Notes: generated by a model from the letters alone, not told the origin. 64,000 bases of DNA from Phycisphaerales bacterium (GCA_020852275.1 JADZBE010000004.1:186001-250000); one strand, 5' to 3'. Positions 44,540 to 57,555 are shown, numbered from the stretch's first letter. Program-made: numbers and translations.

Positions 44540-45667
44540 ATGCTTGATTCACGCTCACGACGCATATTGCACGATTTGCTGACGATTCCGACGGCGCCGT
44601 TCGCAGAGCATCGCATCATCGCGTACATCGAGAACTTCGTGCGGCAGTGCCGGGACTGCTCGCTGACGCGCGATGACGCGGGCAACGTGCTGGTGCATTT
44701 CCACCGTCCAGGCCGCGCGGTCGCGCGACCGGTGTGCATCACGGCGCACACGGACCATCCCGGCTTTGTCAGCGACGCCATGATCGGTCGCAAACGGCTG
44801 CGCGCGTTCTGGCGCGGGTGGGTTCCGCCGGAGCTGTTTGTCGGCACGAAGGTGAAGTTCTTCGTCGAGGATCGCTGGGTCCGAGGGCAGGTGAAGTCGA
44901 TCAAGACGGCCGTGAAGGCGGGTCGTAAGCGCGTGGACACGGCAATGATCGACGTCGAGTCGCCGGTGCCGCCGCGCTGCGCGGGCATGTGGGACATCCC
45001 TGATCCCGTCGAGAAGCACGATCGCGTGTACTGCCGCGGATGCGACGACGTGGCCGGGTGCGCGGCGATCCTGACTGCCATGGAGCGGCTTTCGCGCGGC
45101 ACGTCCGAGGGCGAGGCGTATTTCCTGTTCACGCGGGCAGAGGAGGTTGGATTCGTCGGCGCGATGGCGGCCTGCCGGCTGGGCACGATCCCGCGGCACT
45201 GCGTGGTCGTCAACGTCGAGACGAGTTCCGAGCTGCCCCACGCGCCGCAGGGCGCTGGACCGATCCTGCGCGTCGGCGACAAGGCCAACATCTTCAACCC
45301 CAGCGTCGTCGCCTGGCTGCAGGCGGTGGCGACGCAACTGGGCAAGCGCGACCGCAAGTTCCAGTTCCAGCGCAAGCTCATGGACGGGGGGACGTGCGAG
45401 GCGTCGGCGTTCTGTCATTTCGGCTATGACGCGGCCGGCGTGTGCGTGGCGCTGGGCAATTACCACAACGTCGATCGCAAGCGAAACCGCATCGCGCCGG
45501 AGTACATTCACCTCGACGACTGGGCGAACATGGTGAAGTGGTTCGTCGCGTTGGTGGAGACGGAGCAGGCTTACGACGGTGGGAATCTGGAACTCGCCCA
45601 GTGGCTGGCGGACCTGGAAAGCACGTATGCGGAGCTGCTTCGTACCTCGGTGAATGAGCCAGCTTGA
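44540..45667 (+). CDS. M42-family metallo-aminopeptidase
   Basis: A 375-residue cytoplasmic peptidase of the M42 glutamyl aminopeptidase/FrvX group. Metal ligands and catalytic residues fit: His70 and Asp72 (TAHTDHPGF), the bridging aspartate at 169/170 (CRGCDDVAGC), catalytic Glu201 and ligand Glu202 (TRAEEVGFVG), Glu227 (VVNVETSSE) and a late His in GNYHNVDR. The insert between residues 85 and 160 is the family's PDZ-like dimer/tetramer domain. It trims peptides from the N-terminus. Confidence 0.9.
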   Translation: MLDSRSRRILHDLLTIPTAPFAEHRIIAYIENFVRQCRDCSLTRDDAGNVLVHFHRPGRAVARPVCITAHTDHPGFVSDAMIGRKRLRAFWRGWVPPELFVGTKVKFFVEDRWVRGQVKSIKTAVKAGRKRVDTAMIDVESPVPPRCAGMWDIPDPVEKHDRVYCRGCDDVAGCAAILTAMERLSRGTSEGEAYFLFTRAEEVGFVGAMAACRLGTIPRHCVVVNVETSSELPHAPQGAGPILRVGDKANIFNPSVVAWLQAVATQLGKRDRKFQFQRKLMDGGTCEASAFCHFGYDAAGVCVALGNYHNVDRKRNRIAPEYIHLDDWANMVKWFVALVETEQAYDGGNLELAQWLADLESTYAELLRTSVNEPA

Positions 45668-45827
45668 ATCGGCGACATTCCGGATGCTTCCAGAATCCGG
45701 CGGGTGCGCTGTGGGCCGATGCGCCGTATCGACTGCGTCGATGCCTGCGCGTACAATATCAGGCTGGATCCGCGCAGTCGAAATACTCAAGGCGCCTTGC
45801 GTGACTGGCAGCTTGAAAGAACGTCTT

Positions 45828-46406
45828 ATGGAAGCGGATCGACAGACGCACCGCGAAGGTGTGGTTTGGGAAACGCTGCGGCGCGTGGCCGGCGAGTTGG
45901 ATCGTCTCGGCGTCGCATACGCCGTGGTCGGCGGAATCGCGCTTCAGCAGTATGGGCTGCTCCGTTCGACGCAAGATGTGGATATTCTGATCGACTCCGA
46001 CGCGAGCCTGAAGCGGATTCACGACGGACTTGTCGGCCACGGATACGCGCCCAAGACGGCGGGCAGCCGACATCTTCGAGACGAGATTACCCGCGTGCGG
46101 ATCGAATTTCTCATTGCCGGCGAGTTTCCCGGCGACGGCCGGCCCAAACCCGTGCAATTTGCCAACCCGAGATCCGTCGCGTGGGCGACCGAGGACGGCC
46201 TGTCGTTCGTCAATCTTCACACGCTGATTGAGATGAAGCTGGCGAGCGCGATGTCCGCCCCCCAGCGGATCAAAGACCGCTCGGATGTGCTTGAGCTGAT
46301 CCACCTCCTGCAACTCAAGCAGGATTTTTCGGACCGACTCAATCCGTATGTCCGCGATGAGTTCCGCTCCTTGGTCTCGCTGCCGCCGCCTTCGGAGCCG
46401 GACTAG
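45828..46406 (+). CDS. Nucleotidyltransferase-like protein
   Basis: A 192-residue protein with the fold signature of minimal nucleotidyltransferases: VAYAVVGGIALQQYG followed by STQDVDILIDS, the GG...DxD pattern. The later part (SFVNLHTLIEMKLASA, RIKDRSDVLELIHLL) is typical of AbiEii/MNT-like domain proteins that either modify partners or act as antitoxins. No partner HEPN gene is adjacent. The start is uncertain; ATG 45828 is chosen and the longer frame overlaps the peptidase gene. Confidence 0.75.
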   Translation: MEADRQTHREGVVWETLRRVAGELDRLGVAYAVVGGIALQQYGLLRSTQDVDILIDSDASLKRIHDGLVGHGYAPKTAGSRHLRDEITRVRIEFLIAGEFPGDGRPKPVQFANPRSVAWATEDGLSFVNLHTLIEMKLASAMSAPQRIKDRSDVLELIHLLQLKQDFSDRLNPYVRDEFRSLVSLPPPSEPD

Positions 46407-46431
46407 GATTTTGCCTCTCGCGGGGAACGGC

Positions 46432-50178
<3,747 letters not shown>

Positions 50179-50313
50179 ATAATGGTCGACCGGACGCAAG
50201 CGGGTCCGAGTGCGGTGGGCGATTCTATCGAGACGAGCCGGCTTTGCCGAGGACACCGGCGGCGACCCGGGTAGATGCGGTGAACGGCAGGCTCTCGTCG
50301 AGGAGTGCTGTAC

Positions 50314-50550
50314 ATGCCGGCGGAACGGCGGATCAGAACCAACGTCAAGATTGGCGGGTTGATTGAAGTCCACGCCCCCGACCTGCCCGTGGGCGAAGCC
50401 GTTGAGGTCACCATCCAGCCGATATCGCAATCGCGGGCGAAACGCTCCGTCGTTGATATCCTGGCCGAGTGTCCCGGCGGCGTGCTCTTCAAGACGGCGG
50501 AGGAAGTGGATGCTTACATCCGCGAGGAGCGCGACTCGTGGGATCGCTGA
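50314..50550 (+). CDS. Putative antitoxin of a VapBC-type pair
   Basis: A 78-residue protein with an N-terminal segment [20 protein letters not shown] resembling small beta-barrel antitoxins, then [30 protein letters not shown], a helix pair typical of the toxin-binding tail of VapB-type antitoxins. It has a GAGGAG ribosome site eight bases before the ATG. The last 13 bases overlap the PIN-domain gene, the usual order and spacing for such pairs. It probably binds and blocks the PIN toxin and represses their shared promoter. Confidence 0.72.
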   Translation: MPAERRIRTNVKIGGLIEVHAPDLPVGEAVEVTIQPISQSRAKRSVVDILAECPGGVLFKTAEEVDAYIREERDSWDR

Positions 50551-51011
50551 TCCTGCCTTCATCGGGCTTGGTGTACGTTGACGCCAACACGGTCATCTAC
50601 GCCGTGGAAAAAGTCCAGCCCTACGCCGAAGTCCTCGATTCGCTCTGGAAGTCGGTGGCGGCGGGGAGTCTCGCGGTGCTCAGCAGCGAACTGACCGTGT
50701 GCGAGGCGTTGGTCAGGCCGCTCCGAGAACGCAAGCCGATCCTTGAAGCGGCCTTTCGGAGTTTCTTGATTGGCTCGCGGGAATTCCGGCTCATGCCGAT
50801 CGTGTTGGCCACCCTCGAACGTGCGGCGCGGATTCGTGCCGAAATCGGCATGAAGACGCCGGATGCGATCCACGCGGCCACAGCGCTGGAAGCAGGTGTG
50901 TCGATGTTCTTGACCAATGACCCGATCTTTCGGCGCGTCGCCGGCCTGCCGCTCGTCGTGCTGTCGGAGGTGATTGCAGGGTCGGAAAAAGCGCATGATC
51001 GTGCTGGATGA
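50538..51011 (+). CDS. PIN-domain ribonuclease toxin, VapC-like
   Basis: A 157-residue PIN domain starting at GTG 50538. The acidic catalytic residues are visible: Asp15 (YVDANTVIY), Glu51/Glu56 (SELTVCEAL), Asp109 (TPDAIHAA) and Asp128 (TNDPIF). VapC-type toxins cleave tRNA or rRNA and are held by the antitoxin encoded upstream. The start is a GTG overlapping the antitoxin's end; the longer frame upstream is not PIN-like. The pair sits between carB and an FRG-domain gene in an accessory stretch. Confidence 0.85.
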   Translation: MGSLILPSSGLVYVDANTVIYAVEKVQPYAEVLDSLWKSVAAGSLAVLSSELTVCEALVRPLRERKPILEAAFRSFLIGSREFRLMPIVLATLERAARIRAEIGMKTPDAIHAATALEAGVSMFLTNDPIFRRVAGLPLVVLSEVIAGSEKAHDRAG

Positions 51012-51256
51012 ATGCTCTCGACGATCTTTCGAGGCCTATGCGTACCCGCTGATCGACGATATACGCCGTCGGCGCGCTGAGTTCTTCGAATTGCCTGGCG
51101 GGTCGCTGGAGAATCTGTTCGAAGCTGTCCAGCGATTGTAGCGTTCTCATTCCGAAAAGGTCTGAGGACCAGCGCGAACTTGCACCTCGCAGCGTGAGCG
51201 CATTATCCCCGGCTGAACATGTACGGGTCGGCGAGACGAACAGAGGAGCAGGAGCA

Positions 51257-52075
51257 ATGCCCGATCGCATCTTCAACCCGCCGCCCGGCTGGAAGCCCCT
51301 TGACCGGCAGACAACCGAGCGCGGAATCATCGCGCAATTGATGCACTTGTCCTCGCGACCCAGTTGGCTCTACCGCGGGGAACCAAGGGTTTTTCCCGAG
51401 GGCCTGACCTCGCTGGGGAGGTTTCTCCGGAAGGATGCGCCGAATCCCGTCGCGGCGGAATGCCAGACGATCAACTGGTTTGTTCACCGCGCGTATCAAC
51501 ACCTTCGCGACTCAGAACATCGCATCATGGATAACATGATCGGCGTGCTCACGATCATGCAACACCACGGCGCGCCGACTCGTTTGTTGGATTGGTCGAA
51601 GTCCGTGTGGGTCGCGGCCTACCACTCCGCCAGCAATGATCCGGATGAAGATGGATTGCTCTGGTCGTACGATGCGCGGGCTTACTGGAAGAATGTCCCG
51701 GAAAAGGCATGGCAGTCAGTGCTTGAAGATTTGATGCATGCCAAGGATTCAAAATCCTACGGGAAAGCAGCCGAAGCATGTGTTGAAGCACTGGGTCCTT
51801 CCGGAATCATCCAATGCACAGACCGGATGGTTGCGCAGCAGGGGGTGTTCACGTTTGGCAATCCCGCGCGCATCGATCATCGTGAGATGATCGGTCGTGC
51901 TTTCCTGGAGGATACGGACAGCGCCATGGTGATGGTTGTGCCCAAGGAAACCAAACGCCCGCTTATGAGGATCCTTCATGCAATGAACATAACGGCTGCA
52001 GCCCTGTTCCCCGGGATTAACGGAGCCGGACGAACCGTTCGGGAAATCGCGCAGTATGCGATCGCAGTAGACTGA
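51257..52075 (+). CDS. FRG-domain protein
   Basis: A 272-residue protein with an FRG domain: the [FY]RG motif appears as LYRGEPRVFPEG (residues 39-50) and the second signature as QHHGAPTRLLDWS (102-114), with YDARAYW later. FRG proteins are found near phage-defence and toxin genes; their biochemistry is largely unknown. The ATG has an AGGAGCAGGAG ribosome site. It is flanked by a PIN toxin pair and by a carB fragment. Confidence 0.85.
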   Translation: MPDRIFNPPPGWKPLDRQTTERGIIAQLMHLSSRPSWLYRGEPRVFPEGLTSLGRFLRKDAPNPVAAECQTINWFVHRAYQHLRDSEHRIMDNMIGVLTIMQHHGAPTRLLDWSKSVWVAAYHSASNDPDEDGLLWSYDARAYWKNVPEKAWQSVLEDLMHAKDSKSYGKAAEACVEALGPSGIIQCTDRMVAQQGVFTFGNPARIDHREMIGRAFLEDTDSAMVMVVPKETKRPLMRILHAMNITAAALFPGINGAGRTVREIAQYAIAVD

Positions 52076-52104
52076 CAGGCAGGTGCCCGCTGCACAAATC
52101 CCGG

Positions 52105-52243
52105 CAGCACGACGCTGGTCCCCTCCTCGCGCAGCGCCTTGCACGCCTGCGTGCCGGAATAATGAAACTCGTAGCCTAAGCCCGATGACGATCGGACCGG
52201 AGCCGATGATCATGATGTTCTGGATGTCGGTGCGTTTTGGCAT
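52105..52243 (-). pseudogene. carB: Fragment of carB 5' end (first ~46 codons)
   Basis: 139 bases that match the carB start region at 50041-50178 at about nine in ten positions, including the ATG and [21 protein letters not shown] one-base insertion (CCTAAG for CCCTG region) breaks the frame after about residue 20. Similarity begins exactly at the start codon and ends at the VVLL segment. It is too short to function. With the real carB 5' end it flanks the toxin/FRG genes as a direct repeat on the same strand. Confidence 0.9.
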
Positions 52244-52412
52244 CGTCGTCCCAGCAAACTCCAAGGCGTAATTCGGCGAGCCATGCACGTCCCGTTCGCG
52301 CCAACATGCACGTCCCGTTCGCGCCAAGCGGATTCCAGCAACCAGAGGTGTTCATGCCGAGAGAGCCAGGCCGAACGAGTTCATGCCCGGCAACCCGTTG
52401 AGGAGTGACCCA
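52244..52412. other. Intergenic stretch with a short direct repeat
   Basis: Contains two copies of CATGCACGTCCCGTTCGCGC (near 52281 and 52306), otherwise nothing recognised. Confidence 0.5.
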
Positions 52413-52810
52413 TCACGCCTGCAACCGCGGGTCCACCGGTTCACTTTCCATGGCCAGTACGGCGAACACGCACTCGTGCACGCGGCGCAGCGGCTCGCGG
52501 CGGACGAAACGCTGCAGCGGCTCCACGCCGAGGGCAGACTCGCGCAGCGCGAGCGAACGCTTGCCGGCCAGCCCTCTTGAGCGGAGGCGTTCCAGGTGTT
52601 GTTGTCGCGTGTACTCGGGACCGCAAATAATGCGAAGGTACCCCGGTCCGCGGACTTTCAGCGCGGGCCGGAGCCGGCCGCGCGGTCCGCGGGCGATGAA
52701 GTCCAGCGGCTTGACCACCATTCCTTCGCCGCCGCGCGCCGTCAGTTCGCGCCGCGCGCCGTTAGTTCGCGCCGCGCGCCGTCAGCTCGCGCCGCGCGCC
52801 GTCAGCTCGC
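52413..52810 (-). pseudogene. Remnant of bacterial Pnkp, ligase C-terminus
   Basis: The minus-strand frame from 52750 down to the stop at 52413 reads ELTARGGEGMVVKPLDFIARG, then CGPEYT, RSLALRESALGVE, RFVRREPLRRVHECVFAVLAMESEPVDPRL (given here in parts), which I recognise as the C-terminal ligase part of bacterial polynucleotide kinase-phosphatase-ligase (Pnkp, ~860 residues). Only about 110 codons remain. Upstream, the segment encoding RELTARG is repeated in four 20-bp units (52731-52810), which shifts the frame. No intact kinase or phosphatase domain is in the window, so this is a pseudogene. Confidence 0.75.
52731..52810. repeat. Four tandem 20-bp units in the pnkp remnant
   Basis: Four near-perfect copies of GCCGCGCGCCGTCAGTTCGC (two with GCTCGC, one with GTTAG). 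The unit is not a multiple of three and disrupts the pnkp frame. Confidence 0.95.
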
Positions 52811-53321
52811 GCCACCCGCCCGCGGCATCGCACTCGCTCGACGCGCTGCATAGCCGGTCCGATGGGTGTCTTGTGCCGCGGGCCTTCGGCGCGGTTCAGC
52901 TCTTTCGGGCGATAGAAGGCGCGCAACGCAGGCAACGCTCAGGGCCGCGACGCGAAAGGGAATGTCACATGGATCGCCGCGGTGACCCATCTGCGTCCCC
53001 AGACCCAAACCCTGTGGCCGTGGGTTGAGCGGATCGCGTCGTAGTGTCGTCCCTTGCCGCAAACCCGCGCGCGGTTGTGCTGGACGGCGGTCTCGCCCAC
53101 GCGATTGCACGGTGAAGTCCGATTTCTTGTCGTCTCGGGATGATGAAACCGGGCCGCTCGAAACGGCAGGAGTCGAGCTGAGGCTCTTTTTCAGAACGCG
53201 AAGCGCAAGCGAGGGTCTCCGCCGTCGGATGTGCCCTGGGAGACGGGCACACGCCTCCGCGCGATTCAAGATCGGTTGACTTCGCGAGGGTCGGGGCTTA
53301 ACGTGTTTGCAGAGGTTTACC
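52811..53321. other. Degenerate stretch, no gene supported
   Basis: About 510 bases between the broken pnkp and the next lipoprotein gene. A minus-strand frame is open to 53383 but its Arg/Pro/Ser-rich product has no recognisable motif, as expected from high GC alone. It may hold decayed sequence of the same gene. Confidence 0.5.
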
Positions 53322-54410
53322 ATGCGCACTTGCATTACCCATCGACACGCGCCTGCGGCGACCCTGACCGCCCTGCTGATCATGCTGGGCGCGTGTCAGC
53401 CGGGCGCCAAGGTGGTGCCGGCTTCGGCGAAAGGCCCGCAGGGCGGCGAGCACGTCGCCAGCGCAGAACGGACGTCGCAAGCGTCGGCGGAAAGCATGCC
53501 GCCCACGGCGCGAGATAATTCGTCCGCGGAAAGCCCGACCGAGGCGTCGGCCGCGGTCGCGCAGGCCGACAAGGTTGAAGGGGCGGAGGGGAAGGTCGAG
53601 CCGGCCGTGCCGCGTGACTCCCCCGCGCCGCCGCCGCAGCCCTCGGCCGTGGACGGCGGGTCAAAGGAACCGCCATCCGAAGCGGGTGTTTCAAAGGCTT
53701 CCGAATCTCCCGCCGCGGAAATATCGCCGCCAAACCCCAAGCTGGGCGATTCCGGCGCCGACCATCAAGCCCCGAATCCAGCCACCCAGCCCTCGGGTGC
53801 ACCGCTGGGCGGTTTGCAGCCACCGAGCATTCCGGCGGCGTCGGTCGAGCGGACGCCCATTCCATCCGAAACTGTGGTATCCAATCCGCTGCTGTATGAT
53901 CTGCACAACAACCCCTCCGCGCAGTCGCAGCGCGGCGAGCCATCGATCATCGACCCGATGCGCCCGTGCGTCTGGGTCTCGCTCGATGGTCGCGAAGGGC
54001 GGATGGAGCCGGGTCGCATGCAATGGCTGGTGGAAGAGCCGGTGTCCCCGCGTCCGACGTTCACGCTGCGCACGGTCCCGCAAGTGCTGGGCGAGCCGCT
54101 CAAGCTCCGCCTCGCCGTGATCCGCCTGGAGGAGATGCCCAACGCGCGCGGCATGAAGGCCGACGAGAAGTGGCTGTACTTCCTGGAATCCAAGCAGGAC
54201 GGCAAGGTCAAGGCGGGGATTCCTTATCCCCTGTGCTCCTCCGGCGACCTGCTCACCTACACCGACCGAGCTTCGAGCGACGGGCGGATGGTCGATGCGA
54301 TGCCCAACCTGTCGCCGGGAACCTACGAGTTGATCGGCGACTTCGTGGGCACGCAGACGCATGGCGAGAAGACGCTCGCCGTGACGCGATTCACCGTCAA
54401 GGGGGATTGA
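53322..54410 (+). CDS. Proline/serine-rich lipoprotein of unknown function
   Basis: A 362-residue protein. The N-terminus (PAATLTALLIMLGACQPG) has a signal peptide and lipobox LGAC. Residues about 25-190 are low-complexity Ala/Ser/Pro/Glu, a likely flexible spacer. The C-terminal ~170 residues form a beta-rich domain (VWVSLDGREGRMEPGRMQWL; FTLRTVPQVLGEPLKLRLAV; LSPGTYELIGDFVG) that I do not recognise. It begins at ATG 53322, just upstream of the signal. Confidence 0.75.
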   Translation: MRTCITHRHAPAATLTALLIMLGACQPGAKVVPASAKGPQGGEHVASAERTSQASAESMPPTARDNSSAESPTEASAAVAQADKVEGAEGKVEPAVPRDSPAPPPQPSAVDGGSKEPPSEAGVSKASESPAAEISPPNPKLGDSGADHQAPNPATQPSGAPLGGLQPPSIPAASVERTPIPSETVVSNPLLYDLHNNPSAQSQRGEPSIIDPMRPCVWVSLDGREGRMEPGRMQWLVEEPVSPRPTFTLRTVPQVLGEPLKLRLAVIRLEEMPNARGMKADEKWLYFLESKQDGKVKAGIPYPLCSSGDLLTYTDRASSDGRMVDAMPNLSPGTYELIGDFVGTQTHGEKTLAVTRFTVKGD

Positions 54411-54417
54411 GACCTCT

Positions 54418-54536
54418 CATCTGTGGGACTGGTTTTCAACCGTTGAACTGTGGCACCGGTTCTCCAACCGGTGAACTGTGGCACCGCTTTTCCAACCGGT
54501 GGACTGTGGCACCGGTTTTCCAACCGGTGCGTGTGG
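54418..54536. repeat. Four-unit tandem array of CCGGTT palindromes
   Basis: Four ~28-bp units with CACCGGTTTTCCAACCGGTG (8-bp arms, TTCC loop) and spacer AACTGTGG. It begins eight bases after the stop of the lipoprotein gene. Same family as 37521-37702 and 12001-12050. Confidence 0.93.
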
Positions 54537-54622
54537 TGATGGCTTTCGGCCTGCGCGGGCACTCGGCGCGTGGCCATGTCCCCTCGTCGGCGACGGCCTT
54601 GCTTTGGCGCATGCCCATCCGC

Positions 54623-55468
54623 TCATGGCAGGATGCACATAGCGCCCACCACGCCGCCCAGGAAGGCTCCAACGACGGTCCCCACGAGTGGCGCCGCGCA
54701 CGCGAGGATTCTCCTCGCGCCCGGCTGACTTCGCTCGAAGATCATGATGCCCAGCGTGTCGACCCACCAACCATAGACAACCGCGATTGAAATCATCGCC
54801 AAGAGGAGCAGCGCGCCCTGCGCATCCGGACTTCCGGAGCCCATGAATCGTGAGCTGGCGGCGGTATGGAGGGCGGCGTCGATGAGCATCATCGCGCCGA
54901 CCAGCGCGCCCGTGATGCACGAGAATCCGCTCGTGTAATGCGTCAGCCCGCGCCAGAAGTGATAGGCCCGCCGCGGGTAAAAAGGGCGGACCAGCGCGGC
55001 CAGGATCGCAGCCGTCGTCATTTCGCAGACGGGCATGCCGATCGCGGGCGCTGCCAGGCTTACGAACAACAGTTCAGTCGCCCTTCGACTGACGGGATCG
55101 ACGGCCAGCAACGCGACCCAGCCGCAGACAATCGGCGTCATGGCGAGGAGATAGCACATGGCGGAGTAGCCGACGGCTCGGTCCTCGACGTGCCAGCCCG
55201 GAAAGCCGGCGGCAAAGCGCCGGGGTTCAGTCGCCACGGCCCACCATGTCTGAACGAATCCGCGCCGTCCGCCGGACGTCTCCCATGCTGATGCGATCCC
55301 TTGAACGTTTCCGCGCAGGATGTCGAGGCGCTGAGAATCGAACGGCTCTCCGCACTCCGGGCATCGCTGCTCAAGCAGTCCGCGCAGATTGTACATGCAC
55401 TTCGGGCAGAGCATCTCTTGCGAATCGGGGAACAGCGCCCGGGACGGCTGGATGCCGGAATCGACCAT
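54623..55468 (-). CDS. Membrane protein with N-terminal zinc ribbon
   Basis: A 281-residue protein. The N-terminus holds a four-cysteine ribbon, LCPKCMYNLRGLLEQRCPECGEPFD (given in parts: CPKC and CPEC), then four or five membrane helices (VGYSAMCYLLAMTPIVCGWVAL; LLLAMISIAVVYGWWVDTLG). The ribbon faces the cytoplasm if the first helix goes out. The same ribbon type is on the protein at 3491-3748, so this is a recurrent planctomycete family. A GAAGGGA ribosome site precedes the ATG. Confidence 0.8.
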   Translation of the reverse strand: MVDSGIQPSRALFPDSQEMLCPKCMYNLRGLLEQRCPECGEPFDSQRLDILRGNVQGIASAWETSGGRRGFVQTWWAVATEPRRFAAGFPGWHVEDRAVGYSAMCYLLAMTPIVCGWVALLAVDPVSRRATELLFVSLAAPAIGMPVCEMTTAAILAALVRPFYPRRAYHFWRGLTHYTSGFSCITGALVGAMMLIDAALHTAASSRFMGSGSPDAQGALLLLAMISIAVVYGWWVDTLGIMIFERSQPGARRILACAAPLVGTVVGAFLGGVVGAMCILP

Positions 55469-55637
55469 GGAATTCCCTTCGCCGCGCTGGAATGCAGGGA
55501 GAGCGTTCTTCTGGGCATCGCTTCATTCCTTTTACAGAACCGCCCAACACCCCCACATCGGTCCGGCGATTCTCGGAATGCGATTGCCCTGCATTTACGG
55601 CCGGATCAGCCTGCCCTGCAGCTGCGGGGCCGGATGA

Positions 55638-56072
55638 CTATCTCTTGTCTCCCAGACTCTGAATTTCGGTCAAGGGCATGTCGGCTTCCTGGATGACGCG
55701 ACGCGATGCGAGCAGCCCTCTGACCGATCGTTCGAGCGGATAGAGGTACCTGGAAAAAACCACGGTTTCGACGGCCTCGAATGGAATCCAACCCACGGGG
55801 TCTGCCAAGTACCTCACGGTTCTCGACAGCGCATAAAGCGGGTAGTAGTTCTTCCATATCTTCTGGTATTTGTTCGTGTTTCCCAGAACGCTGTTGCGCG
55901 CGCTGTGATCCACTACTCGCGGAACCTTGTCCGCCGCCAGGAGCGCATCCACCGCGTGGAGCGCCGTGTAAAAAGCCACGGTCACGATCCAGTCGGGATG
56001 GGAAGGCGGAATCGCCGGGATCAAGCAGCGGTTATGCTTCCACTGCCGCAGGTGACTTGAAGTGCTCGCCAT
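55638..56072 (-). CDS. Putative HEPN-like protein
   Basis: A 144-residue protein with a helical pattern resembling HEPN domains: SHPDWIVTVAFYTALHAVDALL, VVDHSARNSVL and LSRTVRYLADP. HEPN proteins are often RNases in toxin-antitoxin, CRISPR or defence settings. The RNase motif (R-x4-6-H) is not clear here: the nearest is RVVDH. Its first 41 bases overlap the gene upstream, so they form one transcript. Function is inferred from family resemblance only. Confidence 0.55.
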   Translation of the reverse strand: MASTSSHLRQWKHNRCLIPAIPPSHPDWIVTVAFYTALHAVDALLAADKVPRVVDHSARNSVLGNTNKYQKIWKNYYPLYALSRTVRYLADPVGWIPFEAVETVVFSRYLYPLERSVRGLLASRRVIQEADMPLTEIQSLGDKR

Positions 56073-56505
56073 ATACCAGCAGGGCTGACTCCGTGTCGAC
56101 GAATCGGTCGAGCTCGCCTAAGGGCACTTGGTGAACCTCAACGGCGCCCAAGTTGAACTTCTGGTTGAGTTCCAGATTGAGTTCAGCCAAGCGGTCCGCC
56201 AGCTCAAAATCAAACGTCGGTGAAGACGGGCAAAAGAAGAGGAGGAGCACTGATCCCCTTGGGGCGCAGTAGCAGCTTCGCACCCGTCCGGCGCTGTCGG
56301 CTGCCCACACGCGTACAAATTCGGTCACCGATTTCAGTTCATCAAGCCAGACTTCAACGCTTATTCCCAGCCGGCAGGCCTGAATGATCTGCCGGCCAGT
56401 TCTCACGAACAAGTTGTCGTCCTCAGGGTGCAGGAGATACGGCTTGTCGCCGTCGCTGGACTCGGTGATCTTGTGATGGACGTTTTTTTGCTTCGCCTTG
56501 GGCAT
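56032..56505 (-). CDS. Protein of unknown function paired with the HEPN-like gene
   Basis: A 157-residue protein from ATG 56505. It contains LFVRTGRQIIQACRLGISVEVWLDELKS and a late FDFELADRLAELNLELNQKFNLGAVEVHQVP; no known motif was recognised. The start is chosen because MPKAKQKN looks like a real N-terminus; the longer frame adds an unlikely Arg-rich segment. It overlaps the HEPN-like gene by 41 bases. Confidence 0.65.
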   Translation of the reverse strand: MPKAKQKNVHHKITESSDGDKPYLLHPEDDNLFVRTGRQIIQACRLGISVEVWLDELKSVTEFVRVWAADSAGRVRSCYCAPRGSVLLLFFCPSSPTFDFELADRLAELNLELNQKFNLGAVEVHQVPLGELDRFVDTESALLVYGEHFKSPAAVEA

Positions 56506-56712
56506 GATTAAGCGGCTTGGCCAGCCCCCGCATCCTCGTGCTCTCGCCCAACGGTTGAATGGCCCTGCCCGTCTCCTCCAGAAACCAAGCTCCAAAGCAT
56601 AGCCCGCAAATTGCGGCTTGCAAGTTAGTGTTCGATCGCGCCGCGGCTTTCAGCACGCGGTCGGGATTTCAGCCGATTCCGCCGGTCGTCCGATAAGGAC
56701 CGGAGGCACTCG

Positions 56713-57546
56713 ATGATTCTATCCTCCTCGAACGCGGCCATTTCGCTGTCGGCCGGTCCGCATGTGTGGGACCGGTTGTGGCGGCACGCGCCGGATGAAG
56801 CGAAGGACGCCGCGCGGATCGAGCGCGAGCGGCGCGGTCGGCGCTGGGACGCGACGCGCGAGTTGCTCGTCCGCGCCTTTGGGCGCATCGAGGGTCTGGA
56901 AACCGTGGAGCTGGGCAGCGGGCTGGGCGATGTCTCGGTGCTGCTGGCGGAGCAGGGCGCGCGCGTGACGCTGGTGGACTACTGCGATCGCGCGCTGGAC
57001 GAGGCGCGGAACCGGTTTACGCGCCTCGGACTTTCCGCAAGCTGCGTCAAGGCGAATCTGCTGGAAGATGTCGCGGGACTGGCGGGGCGGTTCGACCTCG
57101 CCCTGTCGGTGGGCGTGATCGAGCATTTCCAAGGCGCGGATCGAACGCGGGTTCTTGCTGCGCACGGTCGCGTGCTGCGCGCGGGCGGGGTGGTGATGCT
57201 CACCGTGCCCCACGCCCACTGCCCGACCTATCGGTTGTGGAAGGCGTACCTGCAGCTTCGCGGATGGTGGCCGTATGGACTGGAGATCCCCTATGCACGG
57301 ACCGAGCTGACGCGCCGCGCGCGGGCGGCCGGACTGGCGGACATCGAATGCGAAACGTACGGATTTCGGGCATCGCTGACGGACCACGTCTGGCGTCAAC
57401 TCCTTCGGCGCTCGGTGGAGATTGATGACCGCGCGTCGGTGTGGGATCGCGGGTTCGGATCCGTCTTGATGATGACCGCGAGAAAACCGGGGCGGTGGCG
57501 GAGCGATGACACGACGTCGTCGCCGCGGGCCTCCTTTCCTGATTGA
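56713..57546 (+). CDS. Class I SAM-dependent methyltransferase
   Basis: A 277-residue methyltransferase. Motif I is TVELGSGLGDVSVLL (about 62-76), strand-2 acid in VTLVDYCDRALD, and motif IV-like LALSVGVIEHF followed by LRAGGVVMLTVPH. Such proteins near glycosyltransferases often act in surface-glycan or lipid synthesis. It starts a three-gene same-strand group with the next methyltransferase and a glycosyltransferase. Confidence 0.85.
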   Translation: MILSSSNAAISLSAGPHVWDRLWRHAPDEAKDAARIERERRGRRWDATRELLVRAFGRIEGLETVELGSGLGDVSVLLAEQGARVTLVDYCDRALDEARNRFTRLGLSASCVKANLLEDVAGLAGRFDLALSVGVIEHFQGADRTRVLAAHGRVLRAGGVVMLTVPHAHCPTYRLWKAYLQLRGWWPYGLEIPYARTELTRRARAAGLADIECETYGFRASLTDHVWRQLLRRSVEIDDRASVWDRGFGSVLMMTARKPGRWRSDDTTSSPRASFPD

Positions 57547-57555
57547 GGCGAACGC

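Noticed and set aside
52811..53383. Minus-strand 193-codon frame next to the pnkp remnant
   Set aside because: It is not in frame with the recognised Pnkp ligase segment and its composition looks random.
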